In this document: piece after piece, positions 1-8,087 of the stretch
Numbering within the stretch: position 1 is the stretch's first letter
How the letters are laid out: the number at the start of each line of letters is the position of its first letter
DNA from: Myxococcota bacterium
Lineage (GTDB): Bacteria; Myxococcota_C; UBA6777
Length of the DNA stretch: 16,666 bases
Direction: 5' to 3'
Assembly: GCA_963169055.1 (NCBI GenBank)
Contig: CAUJFU010000018.1
Coordinates: 1 to 16,666, forward strand
Program-made: the position numbers and the translations under genes
Notes under the pieces: model-generated
What the model was told of the DNA's origin: nothing
What the model saw: the letters and a program-made list of their open reading frames with translations, nothing else
Databases searched by the model: none

Positions 1-136
1 CGCGTTGCAGGGTTTGTCGGCTTCTGCCCCAAAACACTGGGCACATCGCTTTTTTTATGCGTCGCTGATTTATTTGCCGGCCTTAACGGGGGCGTTGATG
101 ATCGACGCGATGATCCGTTTTTCTTATGGCGCATAA
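1..136 (+). CDS. ctaB: C-terminal fragment of probable heme O synthase (protoheme IX farnesyltransferase)
   Basis: An open frame enters from the left edge (first full codon at position 2) and stops at TAA 134-136, giving the last 44 residues. They contain a short basic/aromatic segment (HWAHRFFYASLIYLP) followed by a hydrophobic helix (LPALTGALMIDAMI). This resembles the last helix of UbiA-family heme O synthases, in which a conserved arginine/lysine-FFxxSLxYLP-like stretch opens the final membrane segment. The family farnesylates heme b to heme O, the precursor of the heme A needed by the oxidase encoded downstream. The neighbourhood (SCO chaperone next, cytochrome oxidase operon following) fits well. 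Only the tail is visible, so the assignment rests on a short segment plus context; another polytopic membrane protein is possible. Confidence 0.6.
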   Translation, partial: ALQGLSASAPKHWAHRFFYASLIYLPALTGALMIDAMIRFSYGA

Positions 137-185
137 TCCGAAAAATACCGCGTTCTGCTTTGTATGGGTGGCGCATCATCCGAAA
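128..185. repeat. 16-nt direct repeat at the ctaB/sco junction
   Basis: GGCGCATAATCCGAAA at 128-143 recurs as GGCGCATCATCCGAAA at 170-185, one mismatch, period 42. The first copy covers the ctaB stop codon and the second ends within the AAAGGTG Shine-Dalgarno stretch of the sco gene at 194. It is probably a small local duplication. Confidence 0.7.
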
Positions 186-193
186 GGTGTGGT

Positions 194-868
194 ATGACCG
201 AGTCTTCCAATCCTTCGCATCCCTTGGCTGAGTCTTCCGCAACGGCCCCTTCTTTGTTTCGAAGCCCATTTTTTTATGCGACGTTGTTGGGATTGATCGG
301 GATCCCGTTGCTTTATCTTGTGCTACCAAGGCGCATCCCCAAACCACCGCCTGTTTTGGGTCAATTGCCTGCTTTTGTATTGCAAGATCAAGAAGGAAAA
401 CCATTTGGTTTGGAGCAGATGAAAGGCTCGGTTTCTGTGGTGAGCTTTTTCTTTACACGCTGCCCGACGATCTGCCCCCGTCTGATGGGGCAAGTCGCCA
501 AGCTACAACGCCGCTACGAACAAGCCCAACTGCCGATGCGCCTCGTGAGTATCTCGGTGGATCCAGAACACGACAATTCGGTGCGTTTGCGGGCCTACGG
601 GCAGCGCTTGCGGGCGGATTTCAGACGCTGGCGCTTTCTCACAGGCCCCCAAAAGAAGATCTACGCTCTCGCAGAGGCTGGTTTTTTAACCGCCGTCAAC
701 ACCCAAAAAGAACGTCCTTCGGTGATGGAATTGACGCACACAGAAAAGCTGATCTTGATCGATCAACGCGGGCAGATTCGGGGTTATTACGAATCTTCTG
801 ATCTAGGGATCGACGAAGTGTTTCATCGCTCGATTCACGTTCTTCGACAACGCAACCTTGGGAGGTGA
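194..868 (+). CDS. SCO1/SenC-family copper chaperone (first copy)
   Basis: 224 residues from the ATG at 194. That start is preferred over an in-frame ATG at 164 because AAAGGTG (183-189) sits just upstream of it and the extra ten residues of the longer form look unstructured. Residues about 25-45 form one membrane anchor (YATLLGLIGIPLLYLVL). A thioredoxin-like domain follows, with the SCO copper motif C90-PTI-C94 in a FFFTRCPTICP context, the typical SVDPEHD segment (about 121-127) and the third copper ligand H182 in ELTHTEKLILID. SCO proteins deliver copper to, or reduce, the CuA site of cytochrome oxidase subunit II on the outer face of the membrane. The gene follows the probable ctaB by 57 bp, suggesting a small assembly-factor unit upstream of the act operon. 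Family assignment is secure; the metal-transfer role is inferred from the family. Confidence 0.9.
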   Translation: MTESSNPSHPLAESSATAPSLFRSPFFYATLLGLIGIPLLYLVLPRRIPKPPPVLGQLPAFVLQDQEGKPFGLEQMKGSVSVVSFFFTRCPTICPRLMGQVAKLQRRYEQAQLPMRLVSISVDPEHDNSVRLRAYGQRLRADFRRWRFLTGPQKKIYALAEAGFLTAVNTQKERPSVMELTHTEKLILIDQRGQIRGYYESSDLGIDEVFHRSIHVLRQRNLGR

Positions 869-1204
869 ACAATTCGATTTGCAGATTTTTCAAGTGGATA
901 GTGATCGTTGCTCGAAAACCCTACAAAGAAACTCTGGAATTCAAAGGCTTGCATCACAAAAAGAAGCGTGCTAATACGCAGGGCGCGATTCGGAAGAGGT
1001 TTGTGGAAGCGCGAGAATACACGAAAAAAAGCGTGAATGATCAGGCGTTTCAGTAAAAAGTAAGTCATCGTGCGATCCTGATCTTGCAGGGCCGAAACAC
1101 ACGATCACAAAGCTCAGCCAACCAAGACTCTCCGTCTCCTACGCGTTCTCTTTGTAGCAGGTGATCTCCGCTTAACTCTCTTAGACAAACAAAGGTGAAA
1201 GACC
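869..1204 (+). other. 336-bp intergenic region upstream of the act operon
   Basis: No convincing gene is seen. A 63-codon frame starting with the GTG that overlaps the sco stop has no properly spaced ribosome-binding site and a basic, low-quality translation. The region probably holds the promoter and leader of the act operon. It contains a 7-bp inverted repeat, GATCAGG (1039-1045) with CCTGATC (1077-1083), and a strong Shine-Dalgarno AAAGGTGA at 1191-1198 serving the GTG at 1205. No intrinsic terminator (GC hairpin plus T-run) is visible after the sco gene, so read-through from upstream is possible. Confidence 0.6.
949..977 (+). promoter_or_regulatory. weak candidate sigma-70-like promoter for the act operon
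   Basis: TTGCAT (949-954) and TAATAC (972-977) are separated by 17 bp, with TGC immediately before the -10-like hexamer (an extended -10 arrangement). Each hexamer matches its consensus at only about three positions. It is about 230 bp upstream of actA, so the call rests mainly on spacing and location. Confidence 0.2.
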
Positions 1205-1936
1205 GTGGCCGTCATCTTTCCGCGTTGGACCAACCGATTGCCCCTAATGCTGCTTGGATTTGTAGCGGCAGGGGGCGCATTTGCAACCTTTGGCGTATGG
1301 TACTGGTTTTCTCCCGAGTTTACGGACGTGGGCTATGCACCCGTCCAACCCGTGGCGTTCAGTCATAAACTGCACGCGGGTGAGCTTGGGATGGATTGTC
1401 GTTACTGCCATTCGACCGTCGAAAAAGCTGCGCACGCCGCTGTGCCGCCCACGTCGGTCTGTATGGGATGCCATACCCAAGTCCTCCCCAAAAGCCCCAA
1501 GCTCGAACTCGTGCGCCAAAGCTATCAAACAGGCAAGCCGATTCCTTGGGTGCGTGTTCACATGCTCCCCGATTACTCTTACTTTGATCACAGCGTACAC
1601 GTTGCAGCAGGTGTTGGATGCGCCAGTTGCCACGGTCGCATCGATAAGATGACCCGCGTGTACCAACACCAACCCCTGAGCATGGGCTGGTGTCTCGATT
1701 GCCATCGCGATCCGAACAAACACCTCCGCCCAAGCAACAAAGTGACGCAGATGGATTGGGATGCTTCCACCCAAAAAGTGGCATACAACCCCGCGAAAGA
1801 TCCAAGCCGCGCACGTCGCAGAGATATCGCAACGCATCGCGACCTGATGAAAAAAGGTCACACGATCCGCGTTGCCAAAAATCCCCATGATGTAGTTGTC
1901 AACCCACCCGAACATTGCTCTGGATGCCACCGATGA
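1205..1936 (+). CDS. actA: ACIII subunit ActA, membrane-anchored pentaheme cytochrome c
   Basis: 243 residues from a GTG start, chosen because AAAGGTGA lies 6 nt upstream. Residues about 12-34 form a single membrane anchor or uncleaved signal. The periplasmic part has five CXXCH heme-c motifs: C65-H69 (CRYCH), C86-H90 (CMGCH), C139-H143 (CASCH), C163-H167 (CLDCH) and C238-H242 (CSGCH). The N-terminal pattern QPVAFSHKLHAGELGMDCRYCH, the VPPTSVCMGCH spacing and the closing NPPEHCSGCHR are characteristic of ActA of alternative complex III. ActA carries electrons within the quinol-oxidising complex toward periplasmic acceptors. The stop overlaps the actB start (ATGA, 1933-1936), indicating translational coupling. 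Five hemes and length match the family. Confidence 0.95.
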   Translation: MAVIFPRWTNRLPLMLLGFVAAGGAFATFGVWYWFSPEFTDVGYAPVQPVAFSHKLHAGELGMDCRYCHSTVEKAAHAAVPPTSVCMGCHTQVLPKSPKLELVRQSYQTGKPIPWVRVHMLPDYSYFDHSVHVAAGVGCASCHGRIDKMTRVYQHQPLSMGWCLDCHRDPNKHLRPSNKVTQMDWDASTQKVAYNPAKDPSRARRRDIATHRDLMKKGHTIRVAKNPHDVVVNPPEHCSGCHR

Positions 1937-4900
1937 AGAAAGACTTGCAAGATCCAAAACATGCTGCGGTGAGCGAGAGTGCCGAGGTCAACGTGTCCGA
2001 ACCACAGGACGCACAGACCGAGCCGCAGGCTTTCTGGCGAAGTATCGAAGATAAAGAAGGAAATCCCACCTTCCCGGCCTCTTGGGATTACGAATACACT
2101 CCCGATGCACAAGAGATCGCCGAGTACACCAACGTCAGCCGTCGTCAATTTCTCGGGCTGATGGGGGCTTCGGCTGCTCTTGCGGGAGTCGTCTCGACGG
2201 GTTGTTTGCGCAAGCCTGTCGAGCGCATCTTGCCGTATGCCAAACGACCCGAAGAACTTATCCCGGGTAAACCGCTGTTTTTTGCAACAGCAACCCACAT
2301 CGGAAACGCTGTGCTGGGCTTGTTGGTCGAAAGCCAAGATGGCCGACCGACCAAGGTTGAAGGAAACCCCGAACATCCGATGAGCTATGGAGCGACGGAT
2401 GTCTGGGCACAATCCTCGGTTCTCGATCTGTACGATCCCGACCGTGGGCAGTTTCCGACGCACGCTCAAAAACAAGCCACATGGGATGCCTTGTTTCAAG
2501 CACTCAAAGGCCAACTTGAAAAGCTCGGAAAGAACGGTGGCGAAGGGCTTGCTATCCTCAGCGAAGCGATCCCGTCCCCCACGTTCCACGATCTGCTTGC
2601 TACGTTGAAAAAGCGCCTGCCCAAATCCCAATATTTTTCGTATGACACGGCAGATACTCCCCAAACATCCGAAGGTTTGGCGATGGCTGGAGCCGCAGAT
2701 ACTCAAGTCAGCTACGCCCTAAACAAAGCGGATGTGCTTCTTTCGATCGAACACGATTTCCTCGGACGCGAGGGGGATTCCGTTCGTCAATCACGTTTGT
2801 TTGCAGCACGTCGCAAGATCGACAAACAGATGTGCCGTTTGTATGCCGTCGAAGGGACGTTTACAACGACGGGTGCAGCCGCTGATCACCGTCTCCGCCT
2901 CCAAAGCAGCCAAGTCGGAGAATTCTTGGGTGCGTTGGTCGCCCATCTGGCCGAGCAAAAACACATCGCAGTGGATGCTGGATTGCTCGCCAACTTGAGC
3001 AAACGTGCGGAAGTCGCGAAAAAGACCCACGGTGGGGACTTTGCGAAGTGGATTCCTGTTGTGGCAGAAGATCTCGTCGCCCACAAAGGCCGCGCTGCGG
3101 TGATGGTAGGCGAATCGCAACCGAAGCACGTTCATGCGCTTGGTGCGTTGCTCAACGATGCGCTCGGAAACATCGGCCAAGACAAACCAGTACAATTTTT
3201 CTCCAAGGGCAACTTTGCTGCGGCGGGTTCACTGCTTGATCTGGCGGCCTCTGCGCTGAAAGGCCAAGTACAAACCTTGATCATCCTCGGCGGAAACCCC
3301 GTATACAACGCCCCTGCCGATGTGGACTTTGCGAAACTGTTGCAGCGCATCCCGTTCTCGTTGCATCACAGTTTCTATCCAGACGAAACAGCGGCGCTCA
3401 CAACGTGGTACGCGCCGATGAGCCATTATCTCGAAGCATGGGGCGATCTGCGCGCAACCGATGGCACGACAGCGATTCGTCAACCGTTGATCGCACCGCT
3501 GTATGACACCATTTCGGAGATCGAGATGTTGTCGTTTGTTGCAGGCGAAGCAAGCAACAAAGGCCACGATCTTGTGCGCGCCTACTGGAAAAAAACGGCA
3601 GGCGATGCAGGCTTTGAAGCCAAATGGCGCGCTTGGTTGCACGACGGCGTGATCGATGGAACCCGTGAGAAAGTCAAAGGCGTCTCCGTCAAGGCTTCTA
3701 AATTGGCCGATGCGTGGGGCGCATCCCCTGAGGCTGTATCCAAAGGCAACAGCTTTGAGCTTCGCTTTGTTCTCGACAACAAAGTCCACGACGGTCGTTT
3801 CGCCAACAACGCTTGGCTACAAGAACTCCCCGACCCGATGACCAAACTGACGTGGGACAACGCAGCGTTGCTGTCACCCAAAACAGCCGCAGCACTCGGC
3901 GTCAGCAACGGAACATGGGTCGAGATCAGCATCCAAGGCCGAAAGGCGGAGCTCCCTGCGTTTTTTGCCCCCGGCATCGCCGAGAATACAATCGTCTTGC
4001 CGCTCGGTTATGGCCGCTCTTGGGGCCGTGTCTCGAAGGGATGCGGATTTAATACCTATCCGCTGCGTAGCTCGCTGACGATGTACCACGCCAAGGGCGC
4101 GTCGGTGAAAAAGCTCGACAAAGAAAATTACGAACTGGCTTCGACCCAAGAACACGGTCGTCTCGAAGAACCGATCACTGGACGCAGCCGAAAAGATGCG
4201 ATCTTCCGCGAACTGCCGCTTGCGGGTTATCTCGAACTCAAAGAGAAAAATCCGGGCTTCATGGAAGATTACGAACTGATGCCCAAGAACAAGATCAAGT
4301 CCTTGTGGAAAGAACCGAACGAACGTGGCGGCCATCAGTGGGGAATGACCATCGACTTGACGTCTTGCACAGGTTGCAATGTTTGCACAGTCGCATGCCA
4401 AGCCGAAAACAACATCCCTGTGGTCGGAAAAGCTCGCGTTCTCAAAGGTCGCGAGATGCACTGGATTCGGTTGGATCGCTACTTCACAGGACCTGTGGAA
4501 AATCCCGAAGCAGCACTACAGCCCGTCGCTTGCGTTCACTGTGAAACAGCTCCTTGCGAAAACGTCTGCCCTGTCGCTGCAACAGCCCACAGTCCGGACG
4601 GAATGAACGATATCGCATACAACCGCTGTATCGGTACACGTTATTGCGCCAACAACTGCCCCTACAAAGTGCGTCGTTTTAACTACTTCAACTTCAACAA
4701 AGAAAACGACGAACAAAACGCGATGCTGCAAATGCAACGCAACCCCGACGTGACCGTTCGTTTCCGTGGTGTGATCGAAAAATGCAGCTACTGCGTCCAG
4801 CGCGTTAGCGAAGCCAAGATCTACGCGAAAGCCAACGGGGACGGCTTCGTCAAAGACGCCTATGCGTTCGCCAAAGTGAACGCCGATGGTGTCGAGGTGG

Positions 4901-5256
4901 TCAACGCTGCGGAACTCAAGGAATCGGTGGTTCCGGCCTGTGCGCAAGCCTGTCCTTCGCAAGCTATCGTTTTTGGAGATATCAACAATCCTCAAAGCCG
5001 TGTCTCTCAGCACAAGAAAGAAGCACGCGATTATGCGGTGCTGCGCGAATTGAACATTCGCCCTCGCACCACTTATCTGGCGCAGATCCGCAATCGCAAC
5101 CCCAAGCTTGCGCCGAAACTGCAAGGCAAAGCAGCAGAACTCCTCGAAGGTGGCGTGAAACCCGCCAAAGCAGGCCATGCTGCACACCACGGACACGACA
5201 AGCACCACGACAAGAGCAAAGGCGGCCAACACGACAAGGGAAAGAGCGGCCACTAA
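1933..5256 (+). CDS. actB: ACIII subunit ActB, fused molybdopterin-fold and iron-sulfur protein
   Basis: 1107 residues from the ATG at 1933, which overlaps the actA stop; in-frame starts a few codons upstream (TTG 1915, ATG 1924) are less economical. A twin-arginine motif S69-RRQFL-G75 precedes a hydrophobic stretch and a lipobox-like STGC (C91), so export by Tat and lipid anchoring are likely. Residues about 110-740 resemble the molybdopterin oxidoreductase fold; in characterised ActB this part lacks the cofactor. The C-terminal ferredoxin-like part has 15 cysteines: 812/815/818/822, 867/870/875/879, 899/905/909 and 951/954/1003/1007. That number fits three [4Fe-4S] and one [3Fe-4S] clusters. 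The signature CIGTRYCANNCPYKVRRF is diagnostic for ActB/PsrB-like subunits. ActB links quinol oxidation at ActC to the hemes. The last ~30 residues are a His/Lys/Gly-rich tail that I cannot assign. Confidence 0.96.
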   Translation: MKKDLQDPKHAAVSESAEVNVSEPQDAQTEPQAFWRSIEDKEGNPTFPASWDYEYTPDAQEIAEYTNVSRRQFLGLMGASAALAGVVSTGCLRKPVERILPYAKRPEELIPGKPLFFATATHIGNAVLGLLVESQDGRPTKVEGNPEHPMSYGATDVWAQSSVLDLYDPDRGQFPTHAQKQATWDALFQALKGQLEKLGKNGGEGLAILSEAIPSPTFHDLLATLKKRLPKSQYFSYDTADTPQTSEGLAMAGAADTQVSYALNKADVLLSIEHDFLGREGDSVRQSRLFAARRKIDKQMCRLYAVEGTFTTTGAAADHRLRLQSSQVGEFLGALVAHLAEQKHIAVDAGLLANLSKRAEVAKKTHGGDFAKWIPVVAEDLVAHKGRAAVMVGESQPKHVHALGALLNDALGNIGQDKPVQFFSKGNFAAAGSLLDLAASALKGQVQTLIILGGNPVYNAPADVDFAKLLQRIPFSLHHSFYPDETAALTTWYAPMSHYLEAWGDLRATDGTTAIRQPLIAPLYDTISEIEMLSFVAGEASNKGHDLVRAYWKKTAGDAGFEAKWRAWLHDGVIDGTREKVKGVSVKASKLADAWGASPEAVSKGNSFELRFVLDNKVHDGRFANNAWLQELPDPMTKLTWDNAALLSPKTAAALGVSNGTWVEISIQGRKAELPAFFAPGIAENTIVLPLGYGRSWGRVSKGCGFNTYPLRSSLTMYHAKGASVKKLDKENYELASTQEHGRLEEPITGRSRKDAIFRELPLAGYLELKEKNPGFMEDYELMPKNKIKSLWKEPNERGGHQWGMTIDLTSCTGCNVCTVACQAENNIPVVGKARVLKGREMHWIRLDRYFTGPVENPEAALQPVACVHCETAPCENVCPVAATAHSPDGMNDIAYNRCIGTRYCANNCPYKVRRFNYFNFNKENDEQNAMLQMQRNPDVTVRFRGVIEKCSYCVQRVSEAKIYAKANGDGFVKDAYAFAKVNADGVEVVNAAELKESVVPACAQACPSQAIVFGDINNPQSRVSQHKKEARDYAVLRELNIRPRTTYLAQIRNRNPKLAPKLQGKAAELLEGGVKPAKAGHAAHHGHDKHHDKSKGGQHDKGKSGH

Positions 5257-5277
5257 GAACGGCGGTTCGTCTCTTTC

Positions 5278-5361
5278 TCTCGTTGTATCCGTCTTGATGA
5301 CGGGTGGGCATTGAAACATTCATCTCGTTGCATCCGTCTTGATGACGGGTGGGCATTGAAA
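5278..5361 (+). repeat. two CRISPR-repeat-like units between actB and actC
   Basis: Two 39-nt copies (5278-5316 and 5323-5361), period 45, differ at one base (T5286 versus C5331). Within each, a 36-nt unit (5282-5317; 5327-5362) has CRISPR-repeat hallmarks: it starts GTTG, has a central hairpin (arms ATCCGTC and GACGGGT around TTGAT, one G-U pair) and ends ATTGAAAC in copy 1, ATTGAAAT in copy 2. Only 9 nt separate the two 36-nt units, far below a normal spacer, and no cas gene is in the window. The varying base lies in a possible outer stem (TGY with GCA) and the change keeps pairing (U-G or C-G). Copy 2 ends 2 nt before the actC Shine-Dalgarno. It could be a collapsed CRISPR remnant, a dispersed repeat, or an RNA-processing or translation-control element. 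Confidence 0.9.
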
Positions 5362-5377
5362 TTAGGTAGTGAAGATC

Positions 5378-6802
5378 ATGGTTTCACGTTCTGAATACTA
5401 CGATTCACAGGTTCGCTATGCTGATCCGACCGAAGGTCGTGCCCCGCTGGTGTTGGGTGACACTTCTTTCCACCGCATCACCGAGTCCGTGACACAACCG
5501 ATCGAATCCCCGGCACCGATCGGCTGGTTTCTGTTCTTTTTCGTCGCGTTGTGCGGCTTGGGGATCTTGGGCGCAAGTGTCGGATACTTGTTCTGGGAAG
5601 GCGTCGGGATCTGGGGTGTCAACAACCCCGTTGGATGGGGTTGGGCGATCGTCAACTTCGTCTTTTGGGTGGGTATCGGTCACGCCGGAACGCTGATCTC
5701 TGCCGTCCTGTTCTTGTTCCGCCAAAAATGGCGTACCTCGATCAACCGCGCTGCCGAAGCGATGACGCTTTTTGCGGTAGCGTGCGCGCTGATCTTCCCC
5801 GGTATCCACACCGGTCGGGTGTGGATGGCGTACTATATGTTGCCGATCCCCAACCAGATGCTGATGTGGCCGCAGTTCCGCAGTCCGTTGATCTGGGATA
5901 TCTTTGCGGTCAGCATTTACGGAACCGTCTCGTTGTTGTTTTGGTACGTGGGTTTGATCCCAGACCTCGCCACCATGCGCGATCGTGCGAAGACCAAACT
6001 CCGTCGCATCTTGTACGGCTTCTTTGCGCTCGGTTGGCGCGGTTCGCACCGTCATTGGCTGAACTACGAACGCGCATACCTGTTGCTTGCTGCGCTCGCC
6101 ACACCGCTCGTTCTTTCCGTTCACTCGATCGTCTCCTTCGACTTTGCCACCTCCCAACTTCCGGGATGGCACACCACGATCTTTCCGCCCTACTTTGTCG
6201 CAGGCGCGATCTTCTCGGGCTTTGCGATGGTCATCACCTTGATGGTCTTTACGCGGGTGATCTTTAAGCTCGAACACCTGATCACGATTCGCCACTTTGA
6301 GAATATGGCCAAGATCATCCTGTTGACGGGTTCTTTGGTCGGCTATGCCTACACCATGGAATTCTTCATCGCATGGTACAGCGGCAACGGTTACGAAACC
6401 TTTGCCTTTATCAACCGTGCGTTTGGCCCCTATTATTGGGCATATTGGACGATGTTTAGCTGCAACGTCTTTATCCCTCAAATCTTTTGGTTTAAGTGGG
6501 CGCGTACCAACATCGTGGTGCTCTTTATCGTCTCGATCTTCGTCAACATCGGGATGTGGTTTGAGCGTTTCGTGATCACGGTGACGTCCTTGCATCGGGA
6601 CTTTTTGCCTTCGAGTTGGGGCTATTTTGTGCCGACGATCTGGGACGTGCTGACCTTTGTGGGGAGCTTTGGCTTGTTCTTTACCTTGTACTCGCTGTTT
6701 GTGCGCTTTTTGCCTGTCGTGGCGATCGCCGAAGTCAAAACTGTTGTCCCTGAAGCAGACCCCCATTTTCACCCCAAAGAAGACGCCGGACATTCGGCAT
6801 AA
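5378..6802 (+). CDS. actC: ACIII subunit ActC, NrfD/PsrC-like quinol-binding membrane protein
   Basis: 474 residues from the ATG at 5378; an in-frame GTG at 5369 is an alternative, but the AGG at 5364-5366 is better spaced for the ATG. About ten membrane helices are visible, the first near residues 48-70 and the second near 86-114 ([26 protein letters not shown]). The GHAGT motif, [16 protein letters not shown] and the [21 protein letters not shown] loop are typical of ActC. In the family this integral subunit binds quinol near the periplasmic side and passes electrons to the ActB Fe-S clusters; proton translocation has been proposed for it. It is separated from actB by a 121-bp gap that holds the CRISPR-like repeat pair, whereas most act genes here are tightly packed. 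The acidic/His tail ([13 protein letters not shown]) is variable. Confidence 0.95.
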   Translation: MVSRSEYYDSQVRYADPTEGRAPLVLGDTSFHRITESVTQPIESPAPIGWFLFFFVALCGLGILGASVGYLFWEGVGIWGVNNPVGWGWAIVNFVFWVGIGHAGTLISAVLFLFRQKWRTSINRAAEAMTLFAVACALIFPGIHTGRVWMAYYMLPIPNQMLMWPQFRSPLIWDIFAVSIYGTVSLLFWYVGLIPDLATMRDRAKTKLRRILYGFFALGWRGSHRHWLNYERAYLLLAALATPLVLSVHSIVSFDFATSQLPGWHTTIFPPYFVAGAIFSGFAMVITLMVFTRVIFKLEHLITIRHFENMAKIILLTGSLVGYAYTMEFFIAWYSGNGYETFAFINRAFGPYYWAYWTMFSCNVFIPQIFWFKWARTNIVVLFIVSIFVNIGMWFERFVITVTSLHRDFLPSSWGYFVPTIWDVLTFVGSFGLFFTLYSLFVRFLPVVAIAEVKTVVPEADPHFHPKEDAGHSA

Positions 6803-6837
6803 GCCCACGGCTGTTGCTTTGCAAAAAGGATACGTTG

Positions 6838-7389
6838 ATGAAGTGGCAAAAGGAAGAACAACAAAAATGGTTCGGTGTGTTGGCCGAATTTGATTCGACT
6901 GCCGAACTCTATCACGCTTGCGAAGAAGTCCGTGATGCGGGCTTTCGCAAGTGGGACGCGCATACTCCTTTCCCCGTTCACGGGTTGGAAAAGGCCATGG
7001 GCATCCCGGCCTCCAAAGTCCCTTGGATCGCTTTGGTGTGCGGTATGACAGGGGCAGCCCTTGGGATGTTGATGCAGTGGTGGACAAGCGTTGTCGATTA
7101 CCCCCTTGTGATCAGCGCGAAGCCCCTCTTTAGCTGGCAAGCCTTTGTGCCTGTCACCTTCGAACTTGGCGTACTCTTCGGTGCGGTCGGTGCGATCGGC
7201 GGGATGTTGGCCCTCAACAAACTCCCGATGCACTATCACCCGTTGTTCAATTCCGCTCGCTTTGAGCGAGTGAGCGACGACAAGTTCTTTATCTCGATCG
7301 AAGCCGTTGATCCGCAGTTTGATCCCGAAAAAACCACCGCGTTCTTGAAAAAGATCGGTGCCAAACACACCGAGATGATCGAGCTTTAA
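6838..7389 (+). CDS. actD: ACIII subunit ActD (DUF3341 membrane protein)
   Basis: 183 residues from the ATG at 6838, with AAGGA (6826-6830) 7 nt upstream; an upstream in-frame TTG lacks this support. The N-terminal ~60 residues form a small cytoplasmic-type domain with FGVLAEFDSTAELYHACEEVRDAGFRKWDAHTPFPVHGLEKAMG, the signature of DUF3341/ActD. Two membrane helices follow (about 62-82 and 101-126), then a soluble C-terminus with ERVSDDKFFISIEAVDP. ActD is a structural membrane subunit of alternative complex III without known cofactors. It lies 35 bp after actC and 17 bp before actE in the usual act gene order. Length and motif content match the family. Confidence 0.94.
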   Translation: MKWQKEEQQKWFGVLAEFDSTAELYHACEEVRDAGFRKWDAHTPFPVHGLEKAMGIPASKVPWIALVCGMTGAALGMLMQWWTSVVDYPLVISAKPLFSWQAFVPVTFELGVLFGAVGAIGGMLALNKLPMHYHPLFNSARFERVSDDKFFISIEAVDPQFDPEKTTAFLKKIGAKHTEMIEL

Positions 7390-7406
7390 GCGACCGGAGA
7401 AGTTCA

Positions 7407-8087
7407 ATGATGTCCCTGTTTTCACGCTGGTTTGTGCCTGTTTCTTGCGCCGGTCTGCTGTGTGCCAGCTTGCTGTTGAGCGGATGCCGTGGACAGATGT
7501 CCTCAAATCCGCCGATTCACCCAAACTGGAATATGGACAGCCAAAAGCGCATTGATGCCCAAGAAGAAAATCTCTTTTTCCAAGATGCCCGTGGGATGCG
7601 CCCCTTGGTCGATGGTACTGTGGCTCGTGGCTGGATGCGGGGCGACAGTGCTTGGCACGAAGGCAAAAAAACCGATGGCAGCTATGTTGATGCAGTTCCC
7701 ACCATCGACAAAAAAGCCGAATCGACCGCCGTGATGAAACGGCTTGGTTATTCCCCCGGCCACACGCTCAAGTTGGATGCTGCACTGCTCGCCCGTGGCC
7801 AAGAGCAGTTCAATATCTATTGCACGCCTTGTCATGGCTATAGCGGCGATGGCAAGGGCATCGTGACCAAGTACTCGAACGGCCTTGTTCCTCAAAATCT
7901 TCATTCCGATTACGTTCGCAAGATGGCGCCGGGCCAGATCTACGAAGCGATGGCAAAAGGCGTGCGCACCATGCCTTCTTTTGTCTCACAAATCGAAACC
8001 CTCGATCGTTGGGCGATTGTGGCCTATGTCCGCGCTCTACAATTGACTCGCCTCCCGGGCGTTGCACAGAAAGGAGAGCGCAAGTGA
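7407..8087 (+). CDS. actE: ACIII subunit ActE, lipid-anchored monoheme cytochrome c
   Basis: 226 residues from the ATG at 7407 (a second ATG follows directly at 7410), with GGAGA at 7396-7400. The N-terminus is a lipoprotein signal ending in the lipobox LLSGC (C27), so the mature protein should be tethered to the outer face of the cytoplasmic membrane. A single heme-c motif C139-TPCH143 with the following GYSGDGKG, and a GVRTMPSF segment that would supply the distal methionine, define a class I cytochrome c. The upstream part (MxxQ-KxxAQEExxFFxDxRGMRPLVDGTVARG) is the characteristic ActE extension. It probably passes electrons out of the complex to the downstream cytochrome domains. The stop overlaps the actF GTG start (GTGA, 8084-8087). 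Confidence 0.94.
   Translation: MMSLFSRWFVPVSCAGLLCASLLLSGCRGQMSSNPPIHPNWNMDSQKRIDAQEENLFFQDARGMRPLVDGTVARGWMRGDSAWHEGKKTDGSYVDAVPTIDKKAESTAVMKRLGYSPGHTLKLDAALLARGQEQFNIYCTPCHGYSGDGKGIVTKYSNGLVPQNLHSDYVRKMAPGQIYEAMAKGVRTMPSFVSQIETLDRWAIVAYVRALQLTRLPGVAQKGERK

Noticed and set aside
865-1056. 63-codon frame starting with GTG overlapping the first sco stop
   Set aside because: The only GG-rich stretch touches the start codon with no spacing, the product is basic and matches nothing I know, and it lies in the likely promoter region.
1244-1957. Long minus-strand open frame opposite actA
   Set aside because: Antisense shadow: the plus strand has five heme motifs and ActA signatures.
4516-5319. 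Minus-strand open frame covering the actB end and the repeat pair
   Set aside because: Shadow of the ActB Fe-S region; its translation across the repeats is accidental.
5282-5362. Functional CRISPR array
   Set aside because: Only two units, a 9-nt gap instead of a roughly 30-40 nt spacer, and no cas genes or leader in the window. Kept as a CRISPR-repeat-like element only.
5405-7087. 560-codon minus-strand open frame opposite actC
   Set aside because: Highly charged low-complexity translation typical of the reverse complement of a membrane-protein gene; ActC on the plus strand is unambiguous.
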